Source of the DNA: Methanomethylovorans hollandica DSM 15978
GTDB taxonomy: Archaea; Halobacteriota; Methanosarcinia; Methanosarcinales; Methanosarcinaceae
Direction of reading: 5' to 3'
DNA length: 64,000 nucleotides
Assembly (NCBI RefSeq): GCF_000328665.1
Contig: NC_019977.1
Location: 1,116,001 to 1,180,000 of the forward strand
The translations under genes and the position numbers were made by a program. Below are positions 37,428 through 47,151 of this stretch, in pieces. The notes below the pieces were generated by a model, which was not told where the DNA came from, ran no database searches, and worked only from the letters and a program-made list of their open reading frames with translations. Position 1 is the first letter of the stretch; every line of letters starts with the position of its first letter.

Positions 37428-40391
37428 ATGGGCAATAAATCTTTCGAAAAAGTGCTTGACATTCATCGTTCTCTTTTACTATCAATGGAAGCTATAGGCT
37501 GGCTTCACATGGCTGGAAAGGCTCATCCTGACTTTCTTCGATGTCAGGCAGGAGTTGAAAACGGCTATAAATACAAACAATGGTATAAGCAGGCGAATTT
37601 AGAATGGAATGAGTTTTTTCAGTCGATTAAAACCTCATATGAGTCTGAAATACTTTTTCCAGAATCAATGGATAAGTTCATTACATCTCACACAAACAAG
37701 GGTCCTGGAATCCTTGGATTGCTTCAGGCAGCCCATGGTTTGGTTTCAGGTGTTGAGAAAAATCTCTACAAAAACACATCAGAATATCTAAAACAGTCGG
37801 AATCCCACATGTGGTTCTCCACTTCTTTTGGCTACCCTGTACGAAATCTCTTGAGTGATCCTCCAAGTGTATTAAAAGAAGAAGGATGGCCAAAGTTAAT
37901 CAAATCAGTAGATGAATGTTTATCTGAACTGAAAACTCTAAATGAACCATGTACAGAGGTAAAGAAATGGTGGGATTGGCGTGAAAAAGCCATTGGATAT
38001 GATGGATTTCTTCGCAAAGCCTTTACAGAAACCCTTGCTGAGACTCGTCTGCCTAATAATGATGTAACTCTCTGGGACCAGTCATACGTAACTGCTGCTT
38101 TGTTCAAAAGTGCACTTGCAGGTGCTTTATTGCAGAGGGAATTTCCTTGGAAAGATGACAGATTAAACGATAAAACCCACTGGAGTCTCCTTTCAGTGGG
38201 AATTGGTGCTGACAATTATGAGATGAGATCGGTTCGTATTGGTGATTCAATAGGGTCTAAGCATGAGATTAATACCTTTTTTGAAAAAGTACGCGAGTTC
38301 ATTGAAGTTAATCTCGCTGTAGGAGCAATGCTTTACAAAGATGATTCTGTAATAGTCTTTTCATTTCCTGAATTGAATGCTAATGTTTCTCATGATTTTA
38401 AGGATTCACAGAACTTTTATGCGTATATCAAAAAAACTATTGATGCTTATGCCCAGGAATCAAATTTCGAAACTCCACCCCACTGTATTATATCTCCTTC
38501 TTCGCGCTCGTTGCTGAATTTATCCCAGCAATTGAAAGATATTCGTAAAAAATTGGCAATTCCTGTTCATCGGAACTGGGAGATTGCTGATAATAATGTT
38601 TCAAAAGGCCACATCTGTCCGGTATGTCAGGTTCGTTTTAATGAAAATCCAAATGATAAACAAAAGCCCTGTACTGTCTGTAGTAAACGCCGTATCGGTA
38701 GGCTTGAAGCATGGCAAAGCGGTAAATTGGGATCAGATACTATCTGGTTGAGTGAAGTAGCTGATGAAAACGATCGGCTGGCAATTATCACAATGAGTTT
38801 TGATTTGGACAGTTGGCTGGATGGAAGTCATTTTGACTCACTTCGCAGTCAATCTGCTTTTGAATGGGTGTCAAAAAGTCAAAAGAAAGCAATTACAAAG
38901 GATATAAAGAGAGATAAGCCCTTACTGGATCTTCAAACATATATTAAAAAAGAACTGGAAAAAGCAGAAAAACAGAATTTTTGCATCAATGAAAACGACA
39001 CTATAATGAACACTCTAAATGGTGGTTTTAAATATAGTAAAGACTGGAAAACCTTTTTTGAAAAAATGGTAGAGGATAGAGCTAGTTCTCCAAAATGGGA
39101 AAAGCTAACCAATGAGGGACGAGCAAAGTGGTTAACTCATCAGCTTCTAAGAAAAAATGCTTCCCCGGGACGCATGTATCGTGTACAGCGCCAGACTGAA
39201 GAGTTCTTCAAAATTCTATTAGAAAAATTAAGGCAGGTTGTGGATTCCAATTCCAATCAATGGTGTACAAAAAGGCTGATTTTAAAAGTAAAGGACGGTC
39301 AGTGGGAAGATAAGCAGACCTATAGTGGTCACTATAACGATGCCCCCGTTAGTTTATTGTATCGGAAGCAATCCAATGATTTTATAACTATCTGCAACAT
39401 GGGCAGACTGCTTGAGAATGTGCACCCGAAAGAGATCCTAATAAACAAAAGGATCGAATTAAAAAATGACGATTCCAAGGAAATTATTTCAATTGAAATT
39501 AAATCTGTTAAGGATAAAGCAGAAAAATATCGTCCCATAGTACCACTTGAGATTGATCCCAGACGATTCCGGGTCGTTGTTCCTCTGAACAAAGCTAATG
39601 AATGTATAAAAGTCGCTATTGAAATGTGGAAGGAACAGTATTCCAGAGTATGGGACCGCATGCCCCTGAGAATTGGAACAGTTGCTTTCTCTCGAATGAT
39701 GCCATATCAAGCGGTAATAGAAACTATCAGAAATCTTGAAAACGAATTGGAAAAGAGAAAACAAGAGGCATGGTATGTCATGAATAAGGATCTTTGCCAA
39801 GGAGTTCTTTGTCTCTCCATAAAGTCTCCTGAAGGAGAAGAGTCCTTACGAACCACTCCAGTAAAATTGCCTGATGGCCAATTAGATGTTTTCTACACAT
39901 ATTGTGAAGTTGAAGAAACGAAAGTAAGATATCCCCGGGACTTCCAAGGTCCTGACAGAAAGATATATCGTCATATCTGCGATTTACGCATCGGAGATGG
40001 AATTTATATTAAACCTGCTGTCATTGGCACTGTTTTTATGGAAAGCACTGCCAGTCGCTTTGAGAATATTTTTGTTTACAATTTAGATGAATGGCAGAGA
40101 ATGACTGACCTTTGGCATATACTTGAGAGGCTAGCTCCAAGTCAGACTGCACTCCGTGGTGTATGGGATATTATCTGCGAACACAAGGAACGTTGGCAAG
40201 GGCAAAATCATGATTGGAAAGATGGTGAAGAGGAAACATGGTTGGCATTTGTTCGATCTATAATATATGATCGCTTTGATGCTAACTCGGCATCTTTGGA
40301 ATATTTGGTTGATACAGTAAATTTGGGACTTTTTGATAGATGTATGGATTGGCATATTCGTGTACTTAAAAAGAAGATAACCGAGGAATAA
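37428..40391 (+). CDS. csx11: Cas10-type large subunit, Csx11-like, altered motifs
   Basis: A 987-residue large subunit of the type III effector. A zinc ribbon is formed by Cys397, Cys400, Cys415 and Cys418. A palm-like core is around 220-330. The region RMPLRIGTVAFSRMMPYQAV (about 760) fits the Csx11 branch of Cas10. Two usual active sites are changed: the N-terminal HD position reads WLHMAGKAH (His27-Met28), and the cyclase GGDD position appears as YKDD (303-306). If these are the equivalents, the protein may lack DNase activity and perhaps cyclic oligoadenylate synthesis. It lies between cmr6-like and cmr4 with short spacings of 10 and 2 bp. Large-subunit identity is strong; the Csx11 name is from memory of the family. 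Confidence 0.82.
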   Translation: MGNKSFEKVLDIHRSLLLSMEAIGWLHMAGKAHPDFLRCQAGVENGYKYKQWYKQANLEWNEFFQSIKTSYESEILFPESMDKFITSHTNKGPGILGLLQAAHGLVSGVEKNLYKNTSEYLKQSESHMWFSTSFGYPVRNLLSDPPSVLKEEGWPKLIKSVDECLSELKTLNEPCTEVKKWWDWREKAIGYDGFLRKAFTETLAETRLPNNDVTLWDQSYVTAALFKSALAGALLQREFPWKDDRLNDKTHWSLLSVGIGADNYEMRSVRIGDSIGSKHEINTFFEKVREFIEVNLAVGAMLYKDDSVIVFSFPELNANVSHDFKDSQNFYAYIKKTIDAYAQESNFETPPHCIISPSSRSLLNLSQQLKDIRKKLAIPVHRNWEIADNNVSKGHICPVCQVRFNENPNDKQKPCTVCSKRRIGRLEAWQSGKLGSDTIWLSEVADENDRLAIITMSFDLDSWLDGSHFDSLRSQSAFEWVSKSQKKAITKDIKRDKPLLDLQTYIKKELEKAEKQNFCINENDTIMNTLNGGFKYSKDWKTFFEKMVEDRASSPKWEKLTNEGRAKWLTHQLLRKNASPGRMYRVQRQTEEFFKILLEKLRQVVDSNSNQWCTKRLILKVKDGQWEDKQTYSGHYNDAPVSLLYRKQSNDFITICNMGRLLENVHPKEILINKRIELKNDDSKEIISIEIKSVKDKAEKYRPIVPLEIDPRRFRVVVPLNKANECIKVAIEMWKEQYSRVWDRMPLRIGTVAFSRMMPYQAVIETIRNLENELEKRKQEAWYVMNKDLCQGVLCLSIKSPEGEESLRTTPVKLPDGQLDVFYTYCEVEETKVRYPRDFQGPDRKIYRHICDLRIGDGIYIKPAVIGTVFMESTASRFENIFVYNLDEWQRMTDLWHILERLAPSQTALRGVWDIICEHKERWQGQNHDWKDGEEETWLAFVRSIIYDRFDANSASLEYLVDTVNLGLFDRCMDWHIRVLKKKITEE

Positions 40392-40393
40392 TT

Positions 40394-41389
40394 ATGACTG
40401 AATCTCAAATGAGTTATCAAGCTTACGAACACATCGGTTTGGCATTAGACCCTATCCATGTAGGAACCGGTGGAAATCGATTGGGACGTGTAGATAATAC
40501 GATTATTCGCGACCCAGTTACAAAAATACCTAAGATTCCGGGGTCAAGTTTAGCCGGAGTTCTGAGGACATATGTAGCTATGTCTGAAAATAAATATCCA
40601 GATTGCGCAGGACAGGGACAGCCTCGTAAAGATGGCACTGGAGGACATTGTGGTCAGAATAATTGTCCTGTATGCACAACATTTGGATTTGCAAAGGGCA
40701 ATAATGGTGGCTTTGCAGGTTTGGCAAGTTTTAACGATATGCATGTCCTTCTTTTCCCAGTAGCAACTTGTGAAGGTCCATTCTGGGTCACTGCGCCTAT
40801 AGCATTAAGGCAAATAGAAGAATTAAAAAATATCAGCGATCTCCCTGATAGCAATTCGGTATATTGCATTGACAGTGAAAATAATAAAAATTCAATAAAC
40901 TTTGGATGGCTGTTGCTGCCGAAAAAATCAGGCTGGAATAGCATGGATTGTGTAAAAAACAATTTTAAAAAAATACTACCTGAAAATATGATATTAGGCA
41001 ATATTGCGGTTGTGTCAGACAAGCTTTTTTCTCATATCGTTAATAGTAATCTGGAAGTTAGAACTTCCGTGTCAATTAATCCTGCCACAGGAGCTGCAGA
41101 AGATGGGGCACTTTTTACTTATGAAGCATTACCTAGGGGTACAATCCTCCACTGGATTGTAATCTGTAGGAATCCAAACCACTTCAAAATTGATAACCAC
41201 ATCATCGCAAGTGCCCAAGAACCAAGAGGTGTGCACGAATATCTTAAGAAAACTTATCCTTATCTGGAATACCTTGGTATTGGAGGTATGACAAATCGAG
41301 GTATGGGAAGACTTCGTGTTTTAAATGACAACATCTCAGGAAATATAGGAACAAAAGTTGAAAATGATAACTCCCAAATGGAGAGATGA
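40394..41389 (+). CDS. cmr4: Type III-B backbone subunit Cmr4
   Basis: A 331-residue Cas7-type RAMP that polymerises along the crRNA and cuts target RNA every 6 nt. The motif IHVGTGGNRLGRVDNTIIRD contains Asp34 in the place of the catalytic aspartate of Cmr4. KIPGSSLAGVLRTY follows and a Cys/His-rich insert (about 71-94) resembles the Cmr4 zinc site. The C-terminal loop is GIGGMTNRGMGRLRV. It overlaps cmr5 by 4 bp. Because Asp34 is kept, RNA cleavage should be intact. Confidence 0.9.
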   Translation: MTESQMSYQAYEHIGLALDPIHVGTGGNRLGRVDNTIIRDPVTKIPKIPGSSLAGVLRTYVAMSENKYPDCAGQGQPRKDGTGGHCGQNNCPVCTTFGFAKGNNGGFAGLASFNDMHVLLFPVATCEGPFWVTAPIALRQIEELKNISDLPDSNSVYCIDSENNKNSINFGWLLLPKKSGWNSMDCVKNNFKKILPENMILGNIAVVSDKLFSHIVNSNLEVRTSVSINPATGAAEDGALFTYEALPRGTILHWIVICRNPNHFKIDNHIIASAQEPRGVHEYLKKTYPYLEYLGIGGMTNRGMGRLRVLNDNISGNIGTKVENDNSQMER

Positions 41390-41760
41390 TCATGGAAAAC
41401 CTAGATATGAAGTGTGCCCAGCTGGGTGCAAGAATTGGAAGCAAAGTTGAAGAGAAGATCCTTACAGATGCTTTGGGTGTATTGCAAGAACAGGGAGTTT
41501 ACGCATTTTTTCTTTATCTTGAAGCAAACAAAAAACATGATGGGAAATTTATCAGCAACCAGTGTTTAAAATTCATGGGGAGTACACCAGAACATAATTC
41601 ATTGATTACAAGTAACGATGAAGAGAATAAGCCATTTCCACGTATTTTAGCACTCTCTGAAGATTTGGACAACTTGCTTTTTGCTCGTGATCTTCTGCTT
41701 CAGGCACTTGTATACGGCCGTTATCATGCGAAAATAAATTCTAAGAAGGAACCACAATGA
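41386..41760 (+). CDS. cmr5: Type III-B small subunit Cmr5
   Basis: A 124-residue all-helical small subunit that stacks along the target-binding groove. Seen are KCAQLGARIGSKVEEKILTD and the long C-terminal helices, with FARDLLLQALVYGRYHAK matching the Cmr5 end. The start may be Met1 (overlapping cmr4) or Met3. It overlaps the next gene by 4 bp. Confidence 0.85.
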   Translation: MIMENLDMKCAQLGARIGSKVEEKILTDALGVLQEQGVYAFFLYLEANKKHDGKFISNQCLKFMGSTPEHNSLITSNDEENKPFPRILALSEDLDNLLFARDLLLQALVYGRYHAKINSKKEPQ

Positions 41761-42647
41761 ACTGGGAACTTTATCGCTGGGTGTGGGTTCTTCAATCTCC
41801 GCTTTCAGTTGGTACACTACCATCTGGTTCATTGAACCGATGCCATCTTTATATCCCCGCAAGAGCAATATGGGGAGCAATTACAGCTGAGGTCGCGAGA
41901 CGTTCAGATGGTCATTTTCCTGACTATGCTGTGATTGGAAATGGAATTCAGGAAGAAATCCGCTTTACATATCTATTTCCTGCAGTCAAGATAAATCAAG
42001 AGTGGAAAGCTTGGTTGCCGTGTTATATGGAAGACAAAGGACTGTGTTGGCAGTTAGAAGATGCTAATGATGATTTTAATAATGTCATTTCAAACCAGAT
42101 TTTTCGGTCAAGATTACTTTATACACGCCCAGGAACATCTATTAATCCCGAAAGCGATTCCGCAGAAGAAGGATCTCTTCATGAAACCGAATGTATCCAG
42201 ATATATTGGAGTCCCAGTGAGGAAAAAAATAATAAACAATATCAGCAAATCGGAATGATTGGATATGTTCTTGTTAAATCGAATTCATTATATATCGACT
42301 CCATAAAAGAAATTGAGACGCTACTCATAGGCGGAGATACAAGATATGGATTCGGTAAGTTGAGACAAGTAGATTTTTCAAACCAATCATACTTATTTAA
42401 TAATACTGTCAACCTTTCAAACAGTGAACCAATAATCACTGGCCGTAGTGTATTAGGACACACCGCCACAGTAAAAAACATGAGCGGTGACATAGAAGCC
42501 CTTGCAGGTTGGGATTATTTATCAAACGGTAGGTTGAAAGGATTTGAAAAAACCTACTGGACTCCAGGATCTTTTAGTCCTGATGGTCAAAGCGACTGGA
42601 AAATAGGTAGACATGGGCATTGGGAAAATGTTAACAAAAACTCATAA
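41757..42647 (+). CDS. RAMP protein, candidate Cmr3 (Cas5-like)
   Basis: A 296-residue RAMP with PARAIWGAITAEVARRS near the N-terminus and the glycine loop LIGGDTRYGFGKLRQV (about 197-212). It is the last gene of the Cmr operon. Cmr3 is the only standard subunit not otherwise accounted for, and it would bind the crRNA handle; the short length and weak similarity leave Csx10-like as an alternative. Convergent with the next gene, 35 bp away. Confidence 0.65.
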   Translation: MNWELYRWVWVLQSPLSVGTLPSGSLNRCHLYIPARAIWGAITAEVARRSDGHFPDYAVIGNGIQEEIRFTYLFPAVKINQEWKAWLPCYMEDKGLCWQLEDANDDFNNVISNQIFRSRLLYTRPGTSINPESDSAEEGSLHETECIQIYWSPSEEKNNKQYQQIGMIGYVLVKSNSLYIDSIKEIETLLIGGDTRYGFGKLRQVDFSNQSYLFNNTVNLSNSEPIITGRSVLGHTATVKNMSGDIEALAGWDYLSNGRLKGFEKTYWTPGSFSPDGQSDWKIGRHGHWENVNKNS

Positions 42648-42682
42648 ATCCTTTATTTATGCTTTTTTTGAAGCACATGTTG

Positions 42683-43702
42683 TTAACTGTCATTTAATTT
42701 TTCAAGACGAACAATATAACCAGCATTTTTCAGTACCTTAGCAATAGTCAAGGCTTCCTTTCCAATTTCATTAATTGTTACGTACAGAATCCCTTGCAAA
42801 TCTCAAGGCATAGTTACATTTCCACACATCAAAGCACAAACCTTATTGCGACCCAACGCTCCAATTAACAATCCATGTTCAAAAATAACATTTTGTCTTG
42901 CGCGAGGTTCTTCTTCCCCTCCAGTTATTTTTCCGACATCTTCTGGAGTATAGATTACAAAACAAAAATCAACAGTCATAGATATTGTTTCTAAATACTC
43001 AATAATTGTCAATCCTTTTGCACTTTCGGGTTCCAACACCTCAGGTTCAAAATCCATTTTCTTTAATATTTGTACCAATTTATCTCTTATATGGTGGTTC
43101 CTTCCATGAACAACAAAAACACGTCTACCATAATTGACGGCTTTTAAAGCAGCAATGATCCTAAAAACTTTATCAAAAAACTCATCTGCAGAAATATTGA
43201 CCTCTTTTACAAATTCGGCGTCATTCGGATTTAAGTAATAATATTCAGATGGTCTCTGATACCAAGAGTGTTTACTAGTTTTAGTAAGAGGGGCAACAAA
43301 TACTTTTTTTCTATCCAAAAAAGCTCTACGAATGCACTCAGCAGTCCCTTTACCACCACCAATGGCTATCAACAGATCTGCTTTTTGAACGAGTAATGCT
43401 CTTTCTTCTAACCACCAACGACATTTGGGAAGTTTTATGACTTTTCCGATTTCTGGAATCTGGGAAATTTTTTCGGGTAATAAAAAAGTAATATAATTTT
43501 TTGGATTTTTACCCGTTTCTTTGCATAATCGTGCGATTTCGTTAGCGATCAAAAAGTCATATTCCCCAAGAGTAGTCAATATTACATGGTGGTCCTCAGA
43601 TAGTAAATGCCTTGCAAAAGAAAGACAAAAATTATCCACCAGTTCTTTTTCATTTGGTAAATCTCGATTTTTACTCCAACCACCTTGAAAAAGTATATTC
43701 AT
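42683..43702 (-). pseudogene. SLOG + TIR-like effector broken by one UGA
   Basis: Residues 1-185 form a Rossmann-like SLOG domain with IAIGGGKGTAEC (113-123). Residues 194-299 are a TIR-like nucleotide-binding domain of the PF10137/CAP12 kind (RRVFVVHGRNHHIRDKLVQI, GLTIIEYLE, PRARQNVIFEHGLLIGALGR). The frame stops at TGA 42803-42805, yet the next 39 codons in the same frame (DLQGILYVTINEIGKEALTI and on to the TAA at 42683-42685) complete the domain as expected. The family has Ser at the stop position, so a TCA to TGA change explains it. TIR and SLOG domains use or bind NAD-derived nucleotides in anti-phage systems such as Thoeris and CBASS. The 299-residue product lacks the last strand and helix. 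Convergent with the Cmr operon. Confidence 0.8.
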
Positions 43703-43839
43703 AACCCTAGCCTCTTGACAATTAAGTTTAATTCGTCTTTTATTCTTTAAAGACTATTTTTTAACTGATCAATATTTAAGAATCCTTAGATAATTAAACG
43801 TATTCATCTAAAATATTATTGATGGAATAGCTACCTATA

Positions 43840-45093
43840 GGTAGTGTCCCTATTTTGCTGTAAATTCCCCTGTACCCTGTATGATCTTAATCTTCCATAT
43901 TTAAATATCTGTTTCCAGTGATCCACTCTTCATTGATATCGATCAATATTGAGACTGAAAGTCTCAATAGAGCTTCTTCATTGGGAAATGCACCAATGAC
44001 TTTACTTCTTCTTTTAAGTTCCCTGTTTACACATTCTAGGATGTTAGTAGTTCTTATCTTTCTACAATGCTCTTTTGGAAATGCCTGACAGTTATGAGTA
44101 CCGAAGTGGAATCTGGCCAATGTTTCAATAGCCTTGTTTAACTTTCTTTCCCCTAGGTATTCTACCACTTTAGATAACTGCAATGGATCTTCCATAGCTT
44201 CCTTTATCTTCTCTGCTACTTCCTTTTGATGCTTTTTTGGTATTGTCTTCAATACAGCTCTTATCAAATGCACATGACACATCTGCCAGCTAGATCCCGG
44301 AAATGAAGTTGTTACTGCTCTCTGGAGACCTTTGTGACCATCTGAGATGATCATTTCTACTCCTCTTAGTCCTCTTTTCTTAAGGTCAGTAAAGAGATCT
44401 TCCCTAAACATTGCATCTTCTCCATCTGCTATCCTTGCTCCCAGAATTTCCATATATCCATCTTTCCTCACACCTGCAACTACAAACAAAGCTTTGTTTG
44501 TATATCGCGCGCTATCCCTTATATTAAAGTAAGTAGCATCAACTAACAGGTACTTGATCCCCTGTTCTATTGGTTTAGAAATAAATTCTCGAACCTTCTC
44601 ATCCAGTTCCTGAGTGATCCTTGATACTCTGGAAGCAGAGACGTTCTCAATTCCTAGCTGAGAGATGATATGCTTTATTTTTCTAGTAGACACTCCTTGC
44701 AGATACGATTCCATTATAGCATTTGCTAATGCTTTTTCAGTTCGAGAATATCTTTCGAATACTTGAGTTTGGAATGGAATTTCACGTAACTGAGGTTTCA
44801 ACAACTCAAGTGTTCTATGTCTGGTTGTCAGTGATCGTTTTCTATAACCGTTTCTTTGAACATTCCTGCTATCATTCCTTTCATATGTATCTGCACCAGA
44901 CTGCTGTAAGGCTTCAAATTCCATAACCGGGTTCAAGAACCAGGTTATGAGGGTTCTTACAGAATCTTCACCATCGACGAAGTAATCTTCTAACAGGTCA
45001 TATAGATTCATGGTCCTGTACCTTCCTAGTTGTTTGCAATATTCTAATAAGGTACAGGACTATCACATTTTACAGCAAAATAGATACGCTACC
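43840..45093 (-). mobile_element. IS256-family insertion sequence, complete
   Basis: A 1254-bp element with imperfect 25-bp terminal inverted repeats: GGTAGTGTCCCTATTTTGCT at the left and, on the other strand, GGTAGCGTATCTATTTTGCT at the right. It holds one transposase gene. No target-site duplication of 8-9 bp is visible, so the boundary may be off by a few bases or an end has recombined. Two reduced derivatives occur at 4525-4840 and 5542-5639. Confidence 0.88.
43887..45011 (-). CDS. IS256-family (mutator-type) transposase
   Basis: A 374-residue DDE transposase that appears intact. The catalytic residues sit in LLVDATYFNIRD, MIISDGHKGLQ and NILECVNRELKRR, as in the IS256/Mutator family; the C/D-x2-H signature region is WQMCHVHLIRAV. 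Zinc-binding or DNA-binding parts are in the N-terminal 120 residues. An intact copy could act in trans on the 98-bp relative near 5.6 kb. Confidence 0.93.
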   Translation of the reverse strand: MNLYDLLEDYFVDGEDSVRTLITWFLNPVMEFEALQQSGADTYERNDSRNVQRNGYRKRSLTTRHRTLELLKPQLREIPFQTQVFERYSRTEKALANAIMESYLQGVSTRKIKHIISQLGIENVSASRVSRITQELDEKVREFISKPIEQGIKYLLVDATYFNIRDSARYTNKALFVVAGVRKDGYMEILGARIADGEDAMFREDLFTDLKKRGLRGVEMIISDGHKGLQRAVTTSFPGSSWQMCHVHLIRAVLKTIPKKHQKEVAEKIKEAMEDPLQLSKVVEYLGERKLNKAIETLARFHFGTHNCQAFPKEHCRKIRTTNILECVNRELKRRSKVIGAFPNEEALLRLSVSILIDINEEWITGNRYLNMED

Positions 45094-45122
45094 GATCATA
45101 AGGTTTAATGTAGTCCATAATT

Positions 45123-46841
45123 ATGTTAATATCTAAGGTGGAGGGGCTAAAATTGGATGATGAATTAACAACAAATCAAATACGTCTTTTGTATCTGATT
45201 CATAAATCTAACACTAACACAATTATCCAAGGAATAACTGTTTTCAGAAATGCTGTTTATATACTGTCGAAAAAACATATCTATTCTTATACCGATTTCA
45301 AACCCATAAATCATGGAGGTATAGGTAGTTCTTCTATTGAACTTAACTCTGATCTTAACCTGCTAATTGGAAGTAATCTCATTGAAAAAAAATTAGAGCC
45401 AGGGCCATATACTCGAATGTGTAGTCTTATAATAACAGATAAAGGAAAAGATCTCATTAAAAATTTGATTTTTGACTCAATTGACTCTTTTCTCAATGAT
45501 TTAAATGCGGATGTTATGAAATCAGAAAGTCAATGTAAACCTGGTTCACTTGAATACTACACTAAAATATCAGTTAAACTGCGATCAGAAGTAAGTGTAT
45601 ACTTTGATATGCAAGTTCAAGGTGCAGCCAATGTAAGTTGGGAAGAAGCTTTTTTTAAATATTCAAATGAGGCACAAATACATCTTTTCTTTGTAACTTG
45701 GATACCAATAGGTCCGCTTCATTTTGAGAGGTTATATCAAGATATTAAAAGAGGGTCACCTTGCACAATTGAACAAAAAATATCGGAAAATAATGCAGAA
45801 AAATGTGATTCAAAAGAAATCAAACAAAATGAGATATGGTGTTCCAAGATTATTCAATTCAATGAATTTAGCAATTCTGACTTTATTCTAGAGAAAGATT
45901 TACATATAGAATACGTAATCGGATCACCTTTTGGAAATTTAGGTGTTGAATTACATCGTGATGGAGTAATTATTGTTGGGATTAGTACTAACGAGTTTGA
46001 TGAAAATATATTAGATATCATAAAGAAAATTTCAATAAATCATTTATTTTCAATTATGAGTGACATTCAACTTGACATGTTTGTTTTTTCGAAAAGCAAT
46101 GGAATTGACAAAAGAATAGACATACCTGGCAATTTCTTTGCAATATGCAACAATCATTTTTATAATAAGCTTGAAAACGAAGAGTATAAAACTAAAAACA
46201 AATTAAATAGTAATAATAAAAACTTAATTTCTTATATAAGTATATCCCATTCAAATGATGTCATAAAGCAATTGATTTATACAAATATTATCAAGACTAT
46301 CGATGATCTCATAATGGAATTGTTCCTTTTGTTGTGGGCAATTTGGAATCGTGATTTACAGAGCTTAAACAGCGAACTCATGGAAAATATAGATGCAAAA
46401 AGATTAAAATCAATAAAAGATAGGACCAATAAGATTCGAAAAGATCTTATTGATATAAATTTGATTTCAGAGTATCTCCACGAAGTAATTTCCCATAAAC
46501 GAAGCGAAATTTATAAGATGCCAGATTTCAAAAAAGAAAAGATTGATTTATTACAATGGAAACTTAATGACTTAAATCGCTTAGTAAAATCTTCTATAGA
46601 TTACCATGACAAAACTAACGAGCTAATAAGTGCACATTATGAAGATATTAATTCAGAGTATGATCAAAAAAGAAATCTATCGATGAACTTTTTAAATTCA
46701 ATAGTTTCTGCTACTGTTGTATCCAGTATTTTATTGGAATTTATGCCAAATTTCCGAGCAGTGTTAATTCTTCTTCCAGCTTTGTCAATCTTAGGCTATA
46801 TAGCATATAAAATAATTATGTATTTTCATTCAAATATGTAG
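45123..46841 (+). CDS. Winged-helix N-terminus, two-helix membrane C-terminus; unknown
   Basis: A 572-residue protein of unknown family. Residues 14-115 look like a winged helix (TTNQIRLLYLIHKSN, then ITDKGKDLIKNL). The middle is alpha/beta. Residues 400-520 are long helices, probably coiled coil, and two membrane helices close the protein (about 521-540 and 544-566). Helical stalk plus two terminal spans recalls the CorA topology, but the GMN signature is missing. The gene is very AT-rich. The ATG is 29 bp from the right end of the insertion sequence, so its original promoter may have been displaced. Adjacent to the defence genes; a membrane effector is a guess. Confidence 0.6.
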   Translation: MLISKVEGLKLDDELTTNQIRLLYLIHKSNTNTIIQGITVFRNAVYILSKKHIYSYTDFKPINHGGIGSSSIELNSDLNLLIGSNLIEKKLEPGPYTRMCSLIITDKGKDLIKNLIFDSIDSFLNDLNADVMKSESQCKPGSLEYYTKISVKLRSEVSVYFDMQVQGAANVSWEEAFFKYSNEAQIHLFFVTWIPIGPLHFERLYQDIKRGSPCTIEQKISENNAEKCDSKEIKQNEIWCSKIIQFNEFSNSDFILEKDLHIEYVIGSPFGNLGVELHRDGVIIVGISTNEFDENILDIIKKISINHLFSIMSDIQLDMFVFSKSNGIDKRIDIPGNFFAICNNHFYNKLENEEYKTKNKLNSNNKNLISYISISHSNDVIKQLIYTNIIKTIDDLIMELFLLLWAIWNRDLQSLNSELMENIDAKRLKSIKDRTNKIRKDLIDINLISEYLHEVISHKRSEIYKMPDFKKEKIDLLQWKLNDLNRLVKSSIDYHDKTNELISAHYEDINSEYDQKRNLSMNFLNSIVSATVVSSILLEFMPNFRAVLILLPALSILGYIAYKIIMYFHSNM

Positions 46842-47151
46842 TATTACAATTTTGGGCTCTCTTCAACATCGTGTGGGTAATTGCATCACCAGTATATCAC
46901 CAATGCCCCATATAATAACAATTCACTGTATACTAAATATCCGCTGAAATTAGGAATCAACATCATGTAGCGTAGTTGTCAAGGCCACCAAAAAATGTTC
47001 AGTAAATCAGAACACTCTTTTACTCCAAATCCCTTCCGAATTTTCCCATTCAATGCTGTGGAGAGCCCAATTTTTCTCCTTTCCTTCTTTCCCATCCCCT
47101 AAACATATTTATCCGATCCTGCCTTCTCTTATCTAAGAAGGTGGAAATAAA
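46842..47151. other. Gap ahead of AMP phosphorylase
   Basis: No gene seen. AAACATATTTATCCG near 47101-47115 could be the TATA region of the AMP phosphorylase gene, with the ribosome site AAGGTGG at 47138-47144 before its ATG. Confidence 0.45.

Noticed and set aside
42683-42805. The UGA in the SLOG-TIR gene as a recoded codon
   Set aside because: Methanosarcinaceae recode UAG (pyrrolysine), not UGA, and selenocysteine is not expected in this group; family members carry Ser here, so a point mutation or error is simpler.
43830-45105. Target-site duplication of the IS256-family element
   Set aside because: The flanks (TACCTATA at left, GATCATAA at right) do not match.
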